Part shown: in pieces, positions 62,301-64,000 of the stretch
Position numbering within the stretch: the stretch's first letter is position 1
How the letters are laid out: each line of letters opens with the position of its first letter
DNA from: Cyclobacteriaceae bacterium
Lineage (GTDB): Bacteria; Bacteroidota; Bacteroidia; Cytophagales; Cyclobacteriaceae
Direction: 5' to 3'
Length of the DNA: 64,000 nucleotides
NCBI GenBank assembly: GCA_022841475.1
Contig: JALHRJ010000017.1
Span: forward strand, 1 to 64,000
Program-made: the position numbers and the translations under genes
The notes under the pieces: model-generated
Told to the model about the DNA's origin: nothing
The model's database searches: none
What the model saw: only the letters and a program-made list of their open reading frames with translations

Positions 62301-64000
62301 ATGAAGCAAGAGACAATTCAAGAATCCATCATCAAAAAAATTGACAGACGCACTTTTCTGAAAGCTACCGGAATCACTACAACGGGGCTTGTGCTGGGTC
62401 TTCAATGGGCATGCTCACCCACTACAGAAACCTCCAATGTTTCTTTTGCACCAAACGTTTATTTAACTATTAATCCCGATGGATCAGTTATTATAGTTGC
62501 ACATCGTCAGGAAATGGGCACGGGTATTCGCACGGGCCTTCCCATGATTGTAGCTGATGAATTGGAGGCTGACTGGAAAAAAGTAAGTCTGGTGCAAGCT
62601 GTTGGCGATGAGGCAAAATATGGCAACCAAAATACGGATGGTTCATTCTCTGTGCGAATGTTTTTTGAGCCGATGCGGAAGGCTGGTGCCTCGGCAAGGA
62701 TGATGCTCGAACAAGCAGCTGCCAAAAAATGGGGTGTTGATGTGAGTGAATGTAAAGCACTCAATCATGAAGTCGTTCATAGTAGTGGAAAGAAAATTGC
62801 ATTCGGTGATTTGACGGAAGAAGCATCGAAGTTGCTTGCTCCCGCAGATGATAAAATAGTTCTTAAGAAAAAGGGGGATTGGAAATACATCGGCAAACCA
62901 ATGAACTTGTATGATGTACCGGATATTGTAAAAGGTACAGCCGTATACGGAATTGATGTCGTTAAACCGGGGATGAAATATGCAGTGATACTACGGTGTC
63001 CTACAGCCGGAGGAAAGGTGAAGAGTTTTTCGGATGCAGAAGCAAAGAAAGTATCCGGTGTGGTGAAAATTTTTGAAATGGCCGCTTCAGGCTTTCCCGC
63101 AGGATTTGATGTGCCGCAAGGTGGCATTGTGGTGGTGGCAGATACAACATGGGCTGCGTTAAGTGCTCGTAAGGCGTTACAAGTAGAATGGGATTATGGC
63201 GTGAATGGTTCTTATGATACGGATGCTTATATCAATGAACTCAAAACGAAAGTAAAAAAGAAAGGTGATGTTCGCAGATCGAATGGCTCCATAGATAAAG
63301 CGATCAACGGGGCAGCTAAAGTTTTAGAATCAACCTTTGTCACACAACATTTGTCGCATGCACCGATGGAGCCACCCAATGCAACAGCATTATTTAAGGA
63401 TGGCAAGATGGAGCTTTGGGCACCAGTCCAATCACCCCAATGGATTCGTGATAGTGTGGCCGCAAACCTAAAGCTGGATGCCGCGAATGTAACCGTCAAC
63501 GTAACTTTACTTGGTGGGGCGTTCGGAAGAAAATCAAAGCCTGATTTTGCTGTGGAAGCCGCGTTGATTGCTAAGGAACTGGAAGGCACACCGGTTAAAG
63601 TCACCTGGACCCGTGAAGACGATTTGGCGCACGATTTTTTTCATGCGTGTAGTGTACAACAGATCCGTGTTGCTCTTGATAAGCAAAACAACGTTACTGG
63701 CTGGAATCATCGCAGCGCCTTCCCCCCGATTGGTGGCACCACCAATACCAAGGAAATTTCACCCAGTACAGGCGAACTTGGGTTAGGCGTCATTGACTTT
63801 CCTTACAACGTTCCTAATGTTTCCTGCGAAGCCATTGAATCACCTGCCAAAACAAGAATCGGTTGGCTAAGATCGGTAAGTAATATTCAGCATGCTTTTG
63901 CGGTAGGCAGTATGCTCGATGAAATCGCGCACTATCGCAAGGTTGATCCTGTAAAAAATTTACTGGAGTTGCTGGGTCCTGACAGAATGATTCCATTCAA
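62301..64000 (+). CDS. Xanthine dehydrogenase family molybdopterin-binding subunit (IorB-like), partial
   Basis: The frame from ATG 62301 is open to the window end (566 codons seen); the 3' part lies outside. A twin-arginine signal (DRRTFLKATG) is followed by a lipobox-like LQWAC, suggesting a Tat-exported lipoprotein. Recognisable IorB features: HRQEMGTGIRTGLPMIVADE, GDEAKYGNQNTDGSF, APMEPPNATA and LGGAFGRKSKPDF. It would bind molybdenum cofactor and hydroxylate N-heterocycles or aldehydes; a 2Fe-2S partner subunit (IorA) would be expected nearby but is not in the window. Confidence 0.9.
   Translation, partial: MKQETIQESIIKKIDRRTFLKATGITTTGLVLGLQWACSPTTETSNVSFAPNVYLTINPDGSVIIVAHRQEMGTGIRTGLPMIVADELEADWKKVSLVQAVGDEAKYGNQNTDGSFSVRMFFEPMRKAGASARMMLEQAAAKKWGVDVSECKALNHEVVHSSGKKIAFGDLTEEASKLLAPADDKIVLKKKGDWKYIGKPMNLYDVPDIVKGTAVYGIDVVKPGMKYAVILRCPTAGGKVKSFSDAEAKKVSGVVKIFEMAASGFPAGFDVPQGGIVVVADTTWAALSARKALQVEWDYGVNGSYDTDAYINELKTKVKKKGDVRRSNGSIDKAINGAAKVLESTFVTQHLSHAPMEPPNATALFKDGKMELWAPVQSPQWIRDSVAANLKLDAANVTVNVTLLGGAFGRKSKPDFAVEAALIAKELEGTPVKVTWTREDDLAHDFFHACSVQQIRVALDKQNNVTGWNHRSAFPPIGGTTNTKEISPSTGELGLGVIDFPYNVPNVSCEAIESPAKTRIGWLRSVSNIQHAFAVGSMLDEIAHYRKVDPVKNLLELLGPDRMIPF

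Noticed and set aside
62491-63604. Several minus-strand ORFs near the window end
   Set aside because: They are shadows of the plus-strand molybdopterin subunit gene that runs off the end at 64000.

Overview
The window looks like a chromosomal segment of a Cytophagales-type Bacteroidota. The signs are predicted −7 promoter boxes of the form TAnnTTTG, A-rich translation starts, many SPI/SPII-exported proteins, a DUF5687 ABC permease, a DUF5916/CBM9 outer-membrane protein, a PadR-linked FtsX permease and abundant NIPSNAP/PhyH/PQQ-type catabolic genes. This placement is inferred from gene content; no rRNA, tRNA, CRISPR array or prophage was seen.

Layout. 1-7 kb: tail of an unidentified acidic protein, uvrA (carrying an in-frame palindromic repeat), then padR and an FtsX-type permease separated by an antisense PIN toxin-antitoxin pair. 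7-14 kb: S10 peptidase, small lipoprotein, GDPD, an RlmL-like methyltransferase, proC and gdhA. 14-27 kb: membrane proteins (one reading frame broken by a TAA), a MATE exporter followed by a P-type ATPase, a DKNYY protein, an MBL hydrolase, an ABC exporter pair and three TPM-domain proteins. 27-37 kb: FAH hydrolase, DUF5916 outer-membrane protein, TRIC channel, NIPSNAP, S41 protease, beta-barrel, glyA, and tatC-rpiB followed by a Tat-exported sugar isomerase-like protein. 37-43.4 kb: a probable sugar-oxidation/uptake locus (PQQ dehydrogenase with cytochrome c, Na+/solute symporter, AraC regulator, divergent PhyH dioxygenase).

43.4-46 kb is the most unusual stretch. A 315-bp MITE-like element with 18-bp terminal inverted repeats sits in, and duplicates 10 bp of, a member of a short dispersed palindrome family (GGTCTGTG-N4-CACAGACC). 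Further copies of the palindrome bracket an intact aldo/keto reductase gene. Just outside them lie the 5' end and the 3' end of a second, destroyed reductase gene.

46-64 kb: xseA/xseB, S9 peptidase, an MNT-HEPN toxin-antitoxin pair, a probable minus-strand operon SDR - acyl-CoA dehydrogenase - kinase-like APH protein - PQQ dehydrogenase - 3-hydroxyacyl-CoA dehydrogenase (resembling the ACAD10/11 / levulinate-type 4-hydroxyacid route), a paralogous pair of unknown secreted proteins, a GH16 lipoprotein, an exported PNPOx-like protein, a TPR/FG-GAP CRTAC1-like lipoprotein and the start of a Tat-exported molybdopterin subunit (IorB-like) that runs off the end.

No wholly new multi-gene system was identified with confidence. 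The strongest novelty is in small mobile and palindromic repeats and the gene remnants around them.
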